DNA from: a virus
Reading direction: 5' to 3' (one strand)
DNA: 35,959 nt
Virus record (IMG/VR): IMGVR_UViG_3300035241_000047
Span: 1-35,959 of that record
Below the pieces are notes generated by a model. The model worked only from the letters and a program-made list of their open reading frames with translations, was not told the DNA's origin and ran no database searches. Positions 6,886 to 15,683 of the stretch are shown piece after piece (the stretch's first letter is position 1; every line of letters begins with the position of its first letter). The position numbers and the translations under genes are program-made.

Positions 6886-8780
6886 TTACGACGCGATGAC
6901 GCGTACGAAGAAATGGGTGCTGGCGTTGGGCGCGGCGGTGGTGGCAGTGGCCCCCGTTCCGGCGGCAGTGACCGCAAACGGCACCGGCCCGGACGCGATG
7001 TTGAGCGCGCCGAGCGACACGAAGGTGATCGAGCTGGGTGTCACGGGGAACACCTTGCGGAACGGCGCACCCCCACCGATGAGCGAGGTGCCACCGGGGC
7101 CGCCCAGCCGATGTACGTCTCGGTTGGGCCGGGCGAGGTCCAGTTGCCGCCGGCGTCAAACGACTGCTGACCGTGGCCCGTGACGCCGATGCCGATCGAG
7201 CTCGGCCACACGTCAGGGAACGGGCTCGCCAGCGCGTCGTCGGCGTTGATGCGGATCTCGGTGTTGTTGATCTCGAACTTGGCGGATGCGAACGCCGTCG
7301 AGTCCTTTACCCACTGCGCGCCGTTCCACTGGGCGTTGAGGGTGAATTCGAGCGTGCGGGTCGTGGCGTAGAATCGGTAGTTGTAGGCGCCTGCGGCCCC
7401 GGCGATTTCCCATAGGAGCTTTCGCACCGCGGGTGCTGCGGTGGTCGCGATCGCCGCATTGGTGTCGCCGGCCGCGCCATTGAGCGTCTGCTCTGCCGAG
7501 AAGACATTCGCCACGTTGGTACGGACAGCCGTGGCGTCGAGGGCGTTGAGCTGCGAGCGGACGGAGCCTGCCGCCAGTTTGCCGGTCGCCTGCGCGCCGA
7601 TCCGCGCGGCGCCGTCCGCGTCGTCCGTCTGGTCGGAGAGGTCCGTGATGATCTTGTTGAGCGCGGCGAGAAGCGAGACGCCCGCGGGGTTGGTGCGACC
7701 GTCGAGCCAGTTCGGGCGCGCGCCAGCGCCGATTCGCGCGGCGCCGGCGTCGGCGGCGAGGTCTCCGACGAGCTTGTCGAGCTGCGCTTTGACGGTCGTT
7801 GCCGGGTTGGTGGTTCCGTCCTTCCAGGCAGCTCCGCCGGCGTACGTGATGGCCGAGGCCGCGTGCGCGGTGGCCGAGGCGGTGATGTGCCCATTGAGGA
7901 ACGCGAGCAACGCGTCGAGCTGCGACTTGACGTTGCCGGCGCCGAGCGCGCCGGGTGCGCCCGCGGTTGCGGCGGCGCCGATCTTTGCCGCGCCGCCGAT
8001 GGCCGCCAGGTCGCCGATGATCTTGTCGATCTGCGCCTCGACCGTGGCGGCGGGGTTCGTGGTGCCGTCGGCCCACGGCGCGCCACCGGTGTAGTCGATC
8101 GCCGCGGCGGCATGGCGGTCGGCGGTGCCGATCGCATGGGCGTTGTAGAAGCCGAGCAGATCGGCGAGGGCTTCGAGCGTCCGGCCGCGGCGGAGGGAGC
8201 GAGGCGCGCCGGGGAGCGTGAGCGCATCTTGGCGTCGGGCGGTCGAGATGGCGTCGGCGCCGACCTGCGCCTGGCCGAATCGCCGCGTGACGTCTGCGAG
8301 CAGGATGGCGTCGGAGCGCAGCGCGGGCGGGATGGCCTCGCCGGCGGCGGCTTCCGCGCCCTGGACGACCGAGAACTTTAAGCTCTCGTCGCGCCGGAAG
8401 AACACAGTCAGCGAGTTGCCGTCGATGCGCGGGTCCGACAGCGCCCGGTCGAACTTGACGAAGACCGAGACGATCTTCTCCTTGCCCGCCGCGGACACCT
8501 CGGTCGATACCGCGTTGTCGTCCTGGGCGACGTTGACGTTCTGGAGCGACGAAAAGAAGATGCGTTGGCCCTGCTGGTCGAGCGCGCTGCCGGGCCCGGA
8601 GACGTCGACCGTCAGGTTCGGCACCGGGGCATGCGGGGAGACCACGGCGTTGGCGAGGACGCCGACGAATCCGAGGTCAGCAGCGAGGTCATGGTCAGCC
8701 TGCTCGAGCGCAGCGAACCCGAGGTCGAGCTCGGCCACCGTCAGGCGTTGGCGAAAGAAGTAGTGAAGTCGGTTGGCCAT
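6886..8780 (-). CDS. Tail fibre protein, frameshifted near its 3' end
   Basis: A fibre-like protein of about 631 residues once the frame is corrected. The N-terminal third (MANRLHYFFRQRLTVAELD onward) resembles fibre attachment domains. The middle is made of repeated GAARIGA, DGTTNPA and KSQLDALL segments, as in trimeric fibres. The end is a beta-rich tip. The uninterrupted frame stops at 7041, but coding sense continues in another frame: GGTSLIGGGAPFRKVF, then TPSSITFVSLGALNIASGP, ending at TAA 6886-6888. One missing G in the minus-strand run at 7103-7105 (GGGG to GGG) explains the shift. The restored stop sits one base before the next gene's Shine-Dalgarno. It follows gpI, as in many contractile phages. 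Confidence 0.75.
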
Positions 8781-8787
8781 GGTGACC

Positions 8788-9780
8788 TCAGTGCAATACC
8801 CAGCTGTTGCCGAGCTCGGAGATCCCCAGCTCGACGTGGTCGACGACCTCGGGCGGGACCGGCTCGACCAGGCGCGCGAAGTGGGTGTGCGCCGGCTTCA
8901 GGTAGTCGACGATCTGCCGCAGCCGCCGGCGTTCTTCGGTCGCGAGCACGCGCGGGCTTGTGACCTCGAAGGCGAGCGCCGCGAACGAGCTCGATGGGCC
9001 CAGCACCCAATCCTCGCCGAGCAGCGACTCGCCGAGGATCAGCGACTCGCCGGCGTACGCGGTGATCTGGACCTCGACCCCGAGGAAGAACCGGATCGCG
9101 TTGGTGATGCCGCGGGCCGTGCCCTTCTCGCGGTACATCGCGACCAGAACGTTCAAGAGGCGGCGCTTGTCGACCACCGAGAGGTCGAACGCAAACGGGT
9201 TGCCGAGCTCGCCGAGCATGAGGTCGAGGACCGGGTCGGGTGCGAGGTCCGGATCGAGGAGATCGGTGAAGCGGTCGATGTCGAGGAGGACGAGGTCGGT
9301 CACCTCCTGCAAGCACGCCAGAAAGCGCCGGAGGTCGCCGGTCTCGTCCTCGCGGCGGTTGAGCTCGGGCAGGAAGCGGTACAGGTCGAACACGCGGTTC
9401 GCCGGTCGCGGCGGGACGTAGCCGGTGAAGATCGCCGAGCCGTCCGGCGCCCCGATCACGTTGCCGGATGCATCGACGACGCCGTCGACGTCGACGCGGT
9501 AGCTCGCGCCCGACGTCAGCGGCACATCGGTCAGGAGATCGACCGCCGAGCTGGTCACGGTCTCGACGCCGATCACCGCGGCGTCCACGGCCGGGCCGGA
9601 CAGTCGGGTGATCGCATAGCGCGCCTGGGTGAGAGCGTCGTCGGGCGCGCCAGGGTCGTCCTGCTTCACGGGCTGGTTGAAGCTGACGCGGACGCGCGCG
9701 AGCTCGCGCGCCTGTGCGCCGACCACGCGTGGCGTGACGACCTCTTCGGCGCCAAGGCGCTGCACGACCGGCGCGGTCAC
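8788..9780 (-). CDS. Baseplate wedge protein, tail protein I-like, with N-terminal Ig-like domain
   Basis: A 330-residue protein in two parts. Residues about 15-125 look like an SbsA/Big-type Ig-like beta domain (VRVSFNQPV, then [19 protein letters not shown]). Residues about 130-300 match the tail protein I type: [20 protein letters not shown], then [18 protein letters not shown], then [20 protein letters not shown] and IRFFLGV. Proteins of this type (P2 gpI, the gene after gpJ) link the wedge to the fibre. It starts with GTG at 9780, overlapping the gpJ stop (GTGA), and is followed by the fibre gene. The Ig-like domain is an extra found in some phage and injection-system versions. Confidence 0.78.
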   Translation of the reverse strand: MTAPVVQRLGAEEVVTPRVVGAQARELARVRVSFNQPVKQDDPGAPDDALTQARYAITRLSGPAVDAAVIGVETVTSSAVDLLTDVPLTSGASYRVDVDGVVDASGNVIGAPDGSAIFTGYVPPRPANRVFDLYRFLPELNRREDETGDLRRFLACLQEVTDLVLLDIDRFTDLLDPDLAPDPVLDLMLGELGNPFAFDLSVVDKRRLLNVLVAMYREKGTARGITNAIRFFLGVEVQITAYAGESLILGESLLGEDWVLGPSSSFAALAFEVTSPRVLATEERRRLRQIVDYLKPAHTHFARLVEPVPPEVVDHVELGISELGNSWVLH

Positions 9781-10412
9781 AGCGGCTGCCTCGTGTCACC
9801 GCTTACGAGCGTGACCTGGCCGAGCGCTGGGAACTCACGCGTCCCCAGCAGGAGGTCTGCTCTCGCGCCGTTGAGCAAGAAGTCATCGGGGCCGTCGCCG
9901 ATCTTCCGGACTCCGGCGACGTCGCGAACGATGTCGAACACGTCGGACACCGCGACCTCGCCGGCCGGATCGCCGTTGGCGTCCTTCACGTTCCAGCCGA
10001 AGTCGACCGTCGGGTTGGGCGTCCCATCCGGCAGCGACACGGCGAAGAAGCTCGCGAGCGCCTTCTGGATCCCTGCCCGGACGACCTTCGCGTTGGCGCC
10101 CTGGCGCAGGAAGACCGTCGCCTGCACATCGACCCGCAGGTAGACCGGGTCCTGGACCGCCACCTGAAACGTCAGCGTGTTCGGAAAGACCACGGTGACC
10201 TGCTGCTTCACCGCGTCCTTGAGCGCTGGCGACGGGACCCCACCGCCACGCGGGATGACGAACAGGATCCCGGTGTTCTCGGCGATTCCCGCGTCTTCGT
10301 TCGAGGTGAGCATCAACGCCCGTGCGACCTCCGGCAGCCGGCGCGCGTTAACCTCGTAGTCCTCGCGCGACACCGTCCGGCTCAGCACGCGGATCGACTC
10401 GGGTGCGAGCAC
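9777..10412 (-). CDS. Baseplate J-like protein, C-terminal part (downstream of an in-frame TAG)
   Basis: This is the C-terminal part of the gpJ-type wedge protein. It begins [20 protein letters not shown], the usual boundary into the second baseplate-J domain, and ends with the beta-rich tip [13 protein letters not shown]. It is in the same frame as the upstream ORF; only the TAG at 10470-10472 separates them, and the 19 codons between them read as conserved linker ([18 protein letters not shown]). The only start available is an internal GTG at 10412 without a Shine-Dalgarno. Independent expression is therefore doubtful, and the two parts are most likely one broken gene. The downstream gpI start overlaps its TGA. 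Confidence 0.7.
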   Translation of the reverse strand: MLAPESIRVLSRTVSREDYEVNARRLPEVARALMLTSNEDAGIAENTGILFVIPRGGGVPSPALKDAVKQQVTVVFPNTLTFQVAVQDPVYLRVDVQATVFLRQGANAKVVRAGIQKALASFFAVSLPDGTPNPTVDFGWNVKDANGDPAGEVAVSDVFDIVRDVAGVRKIGDGPDDFLLNGARADLLLGTREFPALGQVTLVSGDTRQPL

Positions 10413-10469
10413 CTGGATCTGCGCGATGCTCTGCCGATCGGTGCCGCCCGACGCCGGCTGCGGGTTCGC

Positions 10470-11285
10470 CTAGATCTCCACGGGGTTCCCGTTGGCGTCG
10501 GTGAAGCTGCCCTCGAGCTTGGTCAACGTGCCGGCGTTGACGTTCCCCGTCGCGCCGCCGCCGGTCTTGTAGCGCACGCTGATCGTGCCCGATGGCACCA
10601 CACCGTTGACGCCGTTGCCGAACCGGACCGTCGCCCGATCGGCCTGATCCACGAGCACCAAGAAGTGCCGATCGCTGGCGGTCGAGCCGAGGAAGTTCTG
10701 CACCTCGACGTAGTTGCCATTCCCGGCGGCCACCTCGGCAGAACCATCGAGGTACGGCGTCGCGGGGAGGACAACCTCCTGGTTCGGGAGCCCCGTCGAC
10801 GCGAACAGCTCGTCCTGCGGCTCGGAGTGCTCGAGCGTCCCGGTCGCAGTCGGCGGCGAGGCCCCAGCGGGGATGACGACGTCCCCAAGCAGCTGGAAGG
10901 TGACCGGTTCGGTGACCGAGGCGGTCCGCACGTGTGTGCCCTTGGAGAGGACGACGTCCGCGGTTGGCGTGCTTGCCAGCGTGAACACCTCCTCGGTCGT
11001 CGCCGCGCGGGCGCCTGCGGGCCGGAAGCCGAGGAGCTTGGTCAGCGCGATCAGGTTCTTGCGCTGCGTGGCGGTCAAGAGCCGGCTCTCGCGCGCCTGG
11101 TTGTCCTGGTAGAAGGTCAGGACGTCGCCGACGAACGCGTACAGCTCAAGGAGGAGGTTCCCGAAGTTCGCGACGTTGAAGTCGGTCCAGTCCGGAAACA
11201 CCGAACGGACGAGACGCTGCAACCGCAGCCGTAGGCTGTCGAAATCCTTGTCCGTCTTGTCCGTCGCCTGTGCCAGCAGCCCCAT
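10470..11285 (-). CDS. Baseplate J-like (gp47/gpJ-type) wedge protein, N-terminal part
   Basis: A 271-residue N-terminal part of a baseplate wedge protein. It shows the wedge signature [20 protein letters not shown], then [20 protein letters not shown] and [19 protein letters not shown] beta-rich domain follows, with [20 protein letters not shown] and [14 protein letters not shown], the Baseplate_J hallmark. It is cut by TAG at 10470-10472, where a CAG Gln codon would read straight into the C-terminal part. The ATG at 11285 has AAGGAG 4 bases upstream. The gene starts right after a promoter, leader and terminator-like cassette. Family members join the baseplate ring to the tail hub and trigger sheath contraction. 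Confidence 0.8.
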   Translation of the reverse strand: MGLLAQATDKTDKDFDSLRLRLQRLVRSVFPDWTDFNVANFGNLLLELYAFVGDVLTFYQDNQARESRLLTATQRKNLIALTKLLGFRPAGARAATTEEVFTLASTPTADVVLSKGTHVRTASVTEPVTFQLLGDVVIPAGASPPTATGTLEHSEPQDELFASTGLPNQEVVLPATPYLDGSAEVAAGNGNYVEVQNFLGSTASDRHFLVLVDQADRATVRFGNGVNGVVPSGTISVRYKTGGGATGNVNAGTLTKLEGSFTDANGNPVEI

Positions 11286-11306
11286 CGTGCTCCTTCAAAC
11301 GCAAAA

Positions 11307-11336
11307 AGCCCCGGCGGGGCTCTCCACGCCGGGGCT
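11307..11336 (-). terminator. Intrinsic-terminator-like hairpin in the leader of the gpJ operon
   Basis: The minus strand has a 10-bp perfect stem (AGCCCCGGCG with CGCCGGGGCT), a 10-base loop and then a run of five T. It lies 14 bases before the Shine-Dalgarno of the gpJ gene and 50 bases after the -10 box at 11386. It is therefore downstream of the promoter and inside the leader. The same placement occurs at 25061-25097 and 34797-34831. Confidence 0.8.
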
Positions 11337-11414
11337 CGAGTGATTCGACGACCCTGCAACGGCCTTCCAACAGCCGAACTATTCGACACTAGCGAAGTTC
11401 CATACGATCGTCAA
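11335..11414 (-). promoter_or_regulatory. Late promoter and leader cassette L (gpJ operon)
   Basis: The minus strand has -35 TTGACG (11409-11414), a 17-bp spacer and -10 TAGTGT (11386-11391). The spacer begins ATCGTATGGAAC, resembling the other two cassettes. Further down, the leader element GGGTCGTCGAATCACTCGA (11336-11354) can fold as TCGA/TCGA and abuts the terminator-like stem. This promoter lies in the gap between the two-gene island and the gpJ gene. Confidence 0.75.
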
Positions 11415-11584
11415 CAGTGCGTTGCGTTGACCTGCTCCGCCTATGCTCGAAAGCTCCGCGGTGGACATGGAGAGCCCGCGTGCCGAGGAGCCACCACGAG
11501 ATCACCTTTGAACAGATCTAAGGTGACGCGCCAGCCGAGGGTGCAGCCCAGCGTCCAGTGCTGAGCGCTCGGCGAGACCTGCAG

Positions 11585-13276
11585 CTAGATGCCGAGGTTC
11601 AATTGTCTTTTTGTATAGTGATATGGCGTCAATTGCGCATGCCACTTGCGTAATGTAGATGCTCGCCGTGGCAAGGTGCTCCCCGACAGTCCAACCACGC
11701 ACTCCGCAAGAAACTTGCCCGCGGAGTCCGGATCTATGTCCACGATGTGGTCTGCGGCTGACCATGCCTGCCAGGCGCGGCCAATTTCAGAGTCCTCGAA
11801 GTATACGGCAGCGAGGCGAAGACGATCATGTTCTGACAGTCCAACGAGCGAACGAGCTCGCTGCGTTAACTCGTTGTCTTCGTCCAAAAGACCGAGAACG
11901 CGAGCGCCTTGCTTGTAGTAGTCAACCTGACGTTGAGAGCTTATTCCTTCAATGTCATCAATATCGATTCGACCTTTGGCAAGCATCGCGTCGATCGCCG
12001 TAAAAACAAACCTAACTGTGTTGGCTTGCGGTACCATCAATCGATCAACGCGGATTCCACCCTGAGAGCCTCTTCCTTTTGCCAATGATGACAAGACCGA
12101 CAGAGATTCCGGGGACGCCTGTGCGAGATCTACCTGTAGCCTGCGCTGCCATTCACTAGCTTCGGGGTCGGTGAGCACAATCTCCACAGCGCCGCCGTTC
12201 GCTGCGGCCTGCTTCACTACTGAGAGTACGGCCTGCGCTAAAGACGGTTCGAAGATCTCTCTATTCAAGATTTCAAGATCACCGTTGAGTACGGCGAACA
12301 CGTCAGACAAAACATCAAAAACCAAATTTGCATAATCTTTGTTAAAATAGATATGAATCGGAAATGAGGCTGCTGGAGCCGCTAGTACTCTCACAATACT
12401 ATTGGAGTCGTCGTCGGTTTCGTCGTCCGATCTTAAACGAACAATCACACTTGCTAATCGTAATAGAGAATCCAGCAATCTTGCCGGCGGCGACTCTGAT
12501 AGCATTCTTACTGTTTGAAGCGAGGAATGACGCTTCTTTGCCTCATCACCTGCAGCATCGAGAAGAAGGCGTTCACGGATGAAGGACGCAAGGTCATCGA
12601 GGCCGCCCAGTTCAGCACTTACTTCCGACATCAAATCTTCCAAGTCAAAGATGAGTCGCCTGAGAGCTCTGGGTGCGACGACGGCGGCCTTGGGGAGAGT
12701 ATCAGCTCGTAGGCCAGCTAAGAGTTCTCTGGCTACTTCATCTTCCTCAGGCTCAAAGGTGAGTTGCTGTGTGATCGATTTCGCCAGTTCCTCTCCGGCG
12801 GCTTGATGTAGAAATCTGTCTAGCTGTGCATGCGCGTGAGCTGCACTTAGAAAGTCGAAGGCGCTATGACGGACCAACGCCTCGTCGTGTTTCAAGCTTC
12901 TTACCACGAGAGGAAGAACGCTACTTAACAAGCAGTCGGGTAATCCACGAGGAAGGTCCAGCGCATACTCCAAGCCCGATAGCATATTTACACATGCCGA
13001 CAAATCTCCACCGAGCCATGCTAATGTCCAGAGCCGGACTGCCTCACGCGCCGGGTTCTGCAACTCGCTTCGAGTGTCACGTGCAATTGCGAATGTAAGT
13101 GCACGAACGTATTCCGCGGAGTCAGCTCGTGTCGCCTGCCAGAGAGAAAGCCAGCCCAAGCCCTGCAACCGGCCTTCCAAGATGGATAGCGCACCTAATA
13201 GCGACTCAAGGTCGCCTGCTCTTGAACGGGCAAGCGCCGTCACCATTTCGCTGGGTAGTCGTGGCTCGACAGTCAC
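11585..13276 (-). CDS. Large helical-repeat protein with C-terminal winged-helix-like domain; defence-like accessory gene
   Basis: A 563-residue protein I cannot assign to a named family. The N-terminal half is all helical with HEAT-like periodicity (LSILEGRLQGLGWLSLW, then REAVRLWTLAWLGGDLSACV). The middle has a beta/alpha segment with FPIHIYFNKDYANLVFDVLS. The C-terminal 150 residues read SSQRQVDYYKQGARVLGLLD, then LTQRARSLVGLSEHDRLRLA, and RRASTLRKWHAQL. This resembles the winged-helix domains (DUF7226 type) seen at the ends of many restriction and defence-like proteins. It starts with GTG overlapping the TGA of the upstream 118-residue gene (GTGA). The coding sequence is visibly AT-richer than the neighbours, which suggests recent acquisition. 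The defence role is inference. Confidence 0.7.
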   Translation of the reverse strand: MTVEPRLPSEMVTALARSRAGDLESLLGALSILEGRLQGLGWLSLWQATRADSAEYVRALTFAIARDTRSELQNPAREAVRLWTLAWLGGDLSACVNMLSGLEYALDLPRGLPDCLLSSVLPLVVRSLKHDEALVRHSAFDFLSAAHAHAQLDRFLHQAAGEELAKSITQQLTFEPEEDEVARELLAGLRADTLPKAAVVAPRALRRLIFDLEDLMSEVSAELGGLDDLASFIRERLLLDAAGDEAKKRHSSLQTVRMLSESPPARLLDSLLRLASVIVRLRSDDETDDDSNSIVRVLAAPAASFPIHIYFNKDYANLVFDVLSDVFAVLNGDLEILNREIFEPSLAQAVLSVVKQAAANGGAVEIVLTDPEASEWQRRLQVDLAQASPESLSVLSSLAKGRGSQGGIRVDRLMVPQANTVRFVFTAIDAMLAKGRIDIDDIEGISSQRQVDYYKQGARVLGLLDEDNELTQRARSLVGLSEHDRLRLAAVYFEDSEIGRAWQAWSAADHIVDIDPDSAGKFLAECVVGLSGSTLPRRASTLRKWHAQLTPYHYTKRQLNLGI

Positions 13277-13629
13277 CGAGATCCTTTCAAATCTGAGTCG
13301 TCACAAAATGCTCGACCGACAATGATTTCCAGATCGATTCTTGCTTTACGGGCGCTCTTCGGCGGATCTTTGACCGGAAACGATTTCATATGGAAGCCTG
13401 GAATTCCAGCGACAGGGGCTCGCTGGACGTACCGCGTCGCTGCGCGGCACACGTTTTCCCGCAAGTCACGCTGACTCGACGTGCATGGCTCGCGTAGCCT
13501 GGCGAGAAATTGGAGCCCTTCAGCCTTGGTCACGCAGTTTGCCTGATCCCAAGGGGCGGAATGACCCTTGTGCGGAATGTCATCGCCCTGCGCTTGCCAC
13601 GTGCCGCTATGGTTGGTCTCATCTGACAC
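13273..13629 (-). CDS. Small unrecognised protein, first gene of the two-gene accessory island
   Basis: A 118-residue soluble protein. The readable core is SAPWDQANCVTKAEGLQFLA, then QRDLRENVCRAATRYVQRAP, then VAGIPGFHMKSFPV and RKARIDLEIIVGRAF. I do not recognise a family. The conserved-looking Trp, the Gly-Phe turn and the final strand suggest a small alpha/beta domain. It starts with GTG and has AGGAG 11 bases upstream. Its TGA overlaps the GTG of the 563-residue gene, so the two are coupled and probably work together. Base composition is like that gene and unlike the structural genes around it. Confidence 0.6.
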   Translation of the reverse strand: MSDETNHSGTWQAQGDDIPHKGHSAPWDQANCVTKAEGLQFLARLREPCTSSQRDLRENVCRAATRYVQRAPVAGIPGFHMKSFPVKDPPKSARKARIDLEIIVGRAFCDDSDLKGSR

Positions 13630-13948
13630 GGTACCACATCTCCTCTATCCAAGTTGGGTTTAGAGTTACCCAGCTGCGAGTTGGATTCAATCCACGAGCC
13701 GTTTCTGTCGGCGAAAGCCGCATGCCGCAGAACGCTCGGATCGGCTAAGTCCAGGCGCTCAGATCTCAAAGCCATCGTCAGGTGGCACTCACCCATAGCG
13801 ATTACCGGCACTTAGAATGCGATCCCACGGTTCCCGAAGACTGCCGCAGCTGGTACTAGGCTGCCCCGTGCCGAGCGGCTTGCCTCGCGAAATATTGGCC
13901 TGGCCGTCGTTTAGGGCGCTCTACGCGCGAACGCGCTCCACGGGCGCG
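13630..13948. other. Intergenic region between gp25 gene and accessory island
   Basis: No gene is supported. On the minus strand, TTGAAT (13685-13690), 16 bases and TAACTC (13663-13668) form a weak promoter candidate for the accessory pair. The segment nearest the gp25 stop is GC-rich with small repeats (gcgct motifs at 13916-13950) but no clear terminator with a T run. Confidence 0.5.
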
Positions 13949-14368
13949 CTACACGAAGATGATCTGTTCGGTCCCCGACAGGATCACGCTGTTTCCCGTG
14001 GTGTTCATCGAGACGACATCGTAGCGGATGCGGATCGCCAGGACATTCTCGCCGTCCTGCCGTTCGCGGCCGATCCGCACCGAAGTGACGACAACCCTCG
14101 GCTCCCACCGCTTTAGAGCGTCGACGACGTAGACGCGGGCGAGCTCTTGCAGGACGGCGTCGTTCTTCTGGTGCCGCAGACGGTGAAGCAGCGAGCCGAA
14201 GTCGGTGCGCCAGGGCAGCTCGCCAGGCGTGGCGTTGGACGCGCCGATGGTGCCGAGGATCTGGCCCACGGCGCTGCGAATGAGCTGCTCACCGCCAGCG
14301 GCGGCGAAGTCGGTCTTCTGGTCTCGTCGAAGCGGCCTGAGCAGTCCGAAGCCAAGGAATTCCTGCAT
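13949..14368 (-). CDS. Baseplate wedge protein, gp25/gpW-like
   Basis: A 139-residue protein of the gp25-like/gpW type, a lysozyme-like fold without activity that anchors sheath to baseplate in phages and injection systems. Recognisable parts are FAAAGGEQLIRSAVGQILGT, then GELPWRTDFGSLLHRLRHQK, then RWEPRVVVTSVRI and a closing beta hairpin with VLAIRIRYDVV. The E.PWRTDFG segment is the family hallmark. The ATG at 14368 with GAGG upstream is preferred; a GTG two codons earlier is possible. It follows the hub and spike genes and would normally be followed by gpJ, but the accessory island separates them here. Confidence 0.85.
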   Translation of the reverse strand: MQEFLGFGLLRPLRRDQKTDFAAAGGEQLIRSAVGQILGTIGASNATPGELPWRTDFGSLLHRLRHQKNDAVLQELARVYVVDALKRWEPRVVVTSVRIGRERQDGENVLAIRIRYDVVSMNTTGNSVILSGTEQIIFV

Positions 14369-14375
14369 CTTCACC

Positions 14376-15095
14376 TCACACCGGGATCGCGGCCCGGATC
14401 TGTTGCAGCGCCTGGATGGTGTCCTCGAGCGGCTGTAGCGCGGCTGCGGCGTCGCTGCCGAGGCTGGACAGGTCGGGAAGCGGTCCGAGGCCGGCGAGCT
14501 GGGCGAACACGTTGACCAGGGCGATCAGCCGGTTCACCGGGGCGACTAACTCAGAGAGGCTCTGGAGCTGGGCGGCGACGTGGTGCTTGGAGCAGTCGAC
14601 GACGCCCTGGAGCTGGACGTTGCCGAGTTCGGCCGCGCGGTTCTCGGCCTTCTGGATCCGCACCTGCTGGTCGATGAGGGCGCGCAGCTGACCGGCCAGC
14701 CCGCCGAGGAACGCCAGGAGCGTGTCGATGAGGCCGACGATCATCAGCGGCACGGAGAGTTGCGGCACGAGTGGGAGGAGCTTGGCTGCCTTGCCAGCGA
14801 GCTCGGGCAGCGCGTCGGTGATCTTGCTCGGGTTGAGGTGGGAGATCGCGTCGGGGATGGCCTTCACGGCGTTGAACAAGGCGAGCGCCACGTCGATGAG
14901 GTTGAATACGGGGGCGAGCGGCGCGAGGGCGGTGTTGGCCTGGCCCAGGAGCTGCTTGGAGAGCTGCAGCGGATCGGGGATGCCGAGGTCCGGCAGCTCG
15001 GGGGCCAGCGTCGCGCCGCCGGGGAACGTGACGCTGAGCTGCTGGGGCGTGACCGTGAGCTCGACGCAAAGGGGTTCGAGGTCGGGAAGTGGCAT
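14376..15095 (-). CDS. Hydrophobic helical protein in the spike/baseplate cluster, function unknown
   Basis: A 239-residue protein between the spike and gp25 genes. It starts with a short beta segment ([19 protein letters not shown]). The rest is helical, with a strongly hydrophobic stretch, [20 protein letters not shown] (about residues 121-140), and a heptad-like helix, [26 protein letters not shown] motif follows. It carries no signal peptide. Its place is where some injection systems encode spike-tip or hub-plug proteins, but no PAAR motif is present, so I give no function. The ATG at 15095 has GAGGAA upstream, overlapping the end of the spike gene. Confidence 0.6.
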   Translation of the reverse strand: MPLPDLEPLCVELTVTPQQLSVTFPGGATLAPELPDLGIPDPLQLSKQLLGQANTALAPLAPVFNLIDVALALFNAVKAIPDAISHLNPSKITDALPELAGKAAKLLPLVPQLSVPLMIVGLIDTLLAFLGGLAGQLRALIDQQVRIQKAENRAAELGNVQLQGVVDCSKHHVAAQLQSLSELVAPVNRLIALVNVFAQLAGLGPLPDLSSLGSDAAAALQPLEDTIQALQQIRAAIPV

Positions 15096-15103
15096 GTCGT
15101 TCC

Positions 15104-15683
15104 TCAGATGGTCGCGCCGCCGGGGAGCACGAGGCGGCCGTTGATGACGACGGTCGTGCCTTCGATGCTGATGAGGCCGTCGGCCTGGAGCAGGAGGGCT
15201 GACGTCGCCTTGACGGTGATGCCCATCGCCGCGCCGTCGAACTCGATCTGATCGCCCGAGGCTTTGTCCTGGATGCGGAGCGACTCCTTGCCGGCGCGGT
15301 CGTCGAAGACGAGCAGGAAGCGCCGGGTCTCGAAGGCGCGGACCTGCGGCGTGTCTTCTTTCGAGAGGTCGCGCCGGCGACGGAAGCTCGGTGGCGCCGC
15401 CGGGTTTGCCCCAGTGGCCGCAGAGGTAGTACGGGTGGTCGACGTCGCCCTGGTGGAACAGGACGCCGACCTCGGCGCCGGCCTCGGGCACCGCGAAGAA
15501 GCCGCGTCGATCGCTGCCGCCGCCCACGGTGCCGAGCGGGAACGCCCAGGCGCTCGCCGGCTCGACTAAGCCGGGAATGCGGATCCGCACGCGGCCGAGC
15601 TGCTCGGGATCGGCGCGGTCGACGACGTGGCCGATGTAGAGTCCCGTGTAGCGTGGATCGTGGGTGTCGAACTCGCCGGCCAT
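15104..15683 (-). CDS. Baseplate spike protein, gpV/gp5-like OB-fold, frameshifted
   Basis: About 192 residues after correction. The N-terminal part is a clear gpV/gp5 OB-fold: [20 protein letters not shown], then [20 protein letters not shown], then [15 protein letters not shown] and [17 protein letters not shown]. After LPSPA the frame is lost. Coding sense resumes one base shifted: [20 protein letters not shown], then [18 protein letters not shown], then a short beta-helix-like end reading [14 protein letters not shown], closing at TGA 15104-15106. The break lies at 15369-15377 and needs one extra or two missing bases. The start overlaps the gpD-like gene's TGA by one base. This protein forms the membrane-piercing needle at the hub. 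Confidence 0.75.

Noticed and set aside
10470-10472. Genome-wide TAG recoding as an explanation of the interrupted gpJ gene
   Set aside because: Several neighbouring genes end properly at TAG, so global reassignment does not fit.
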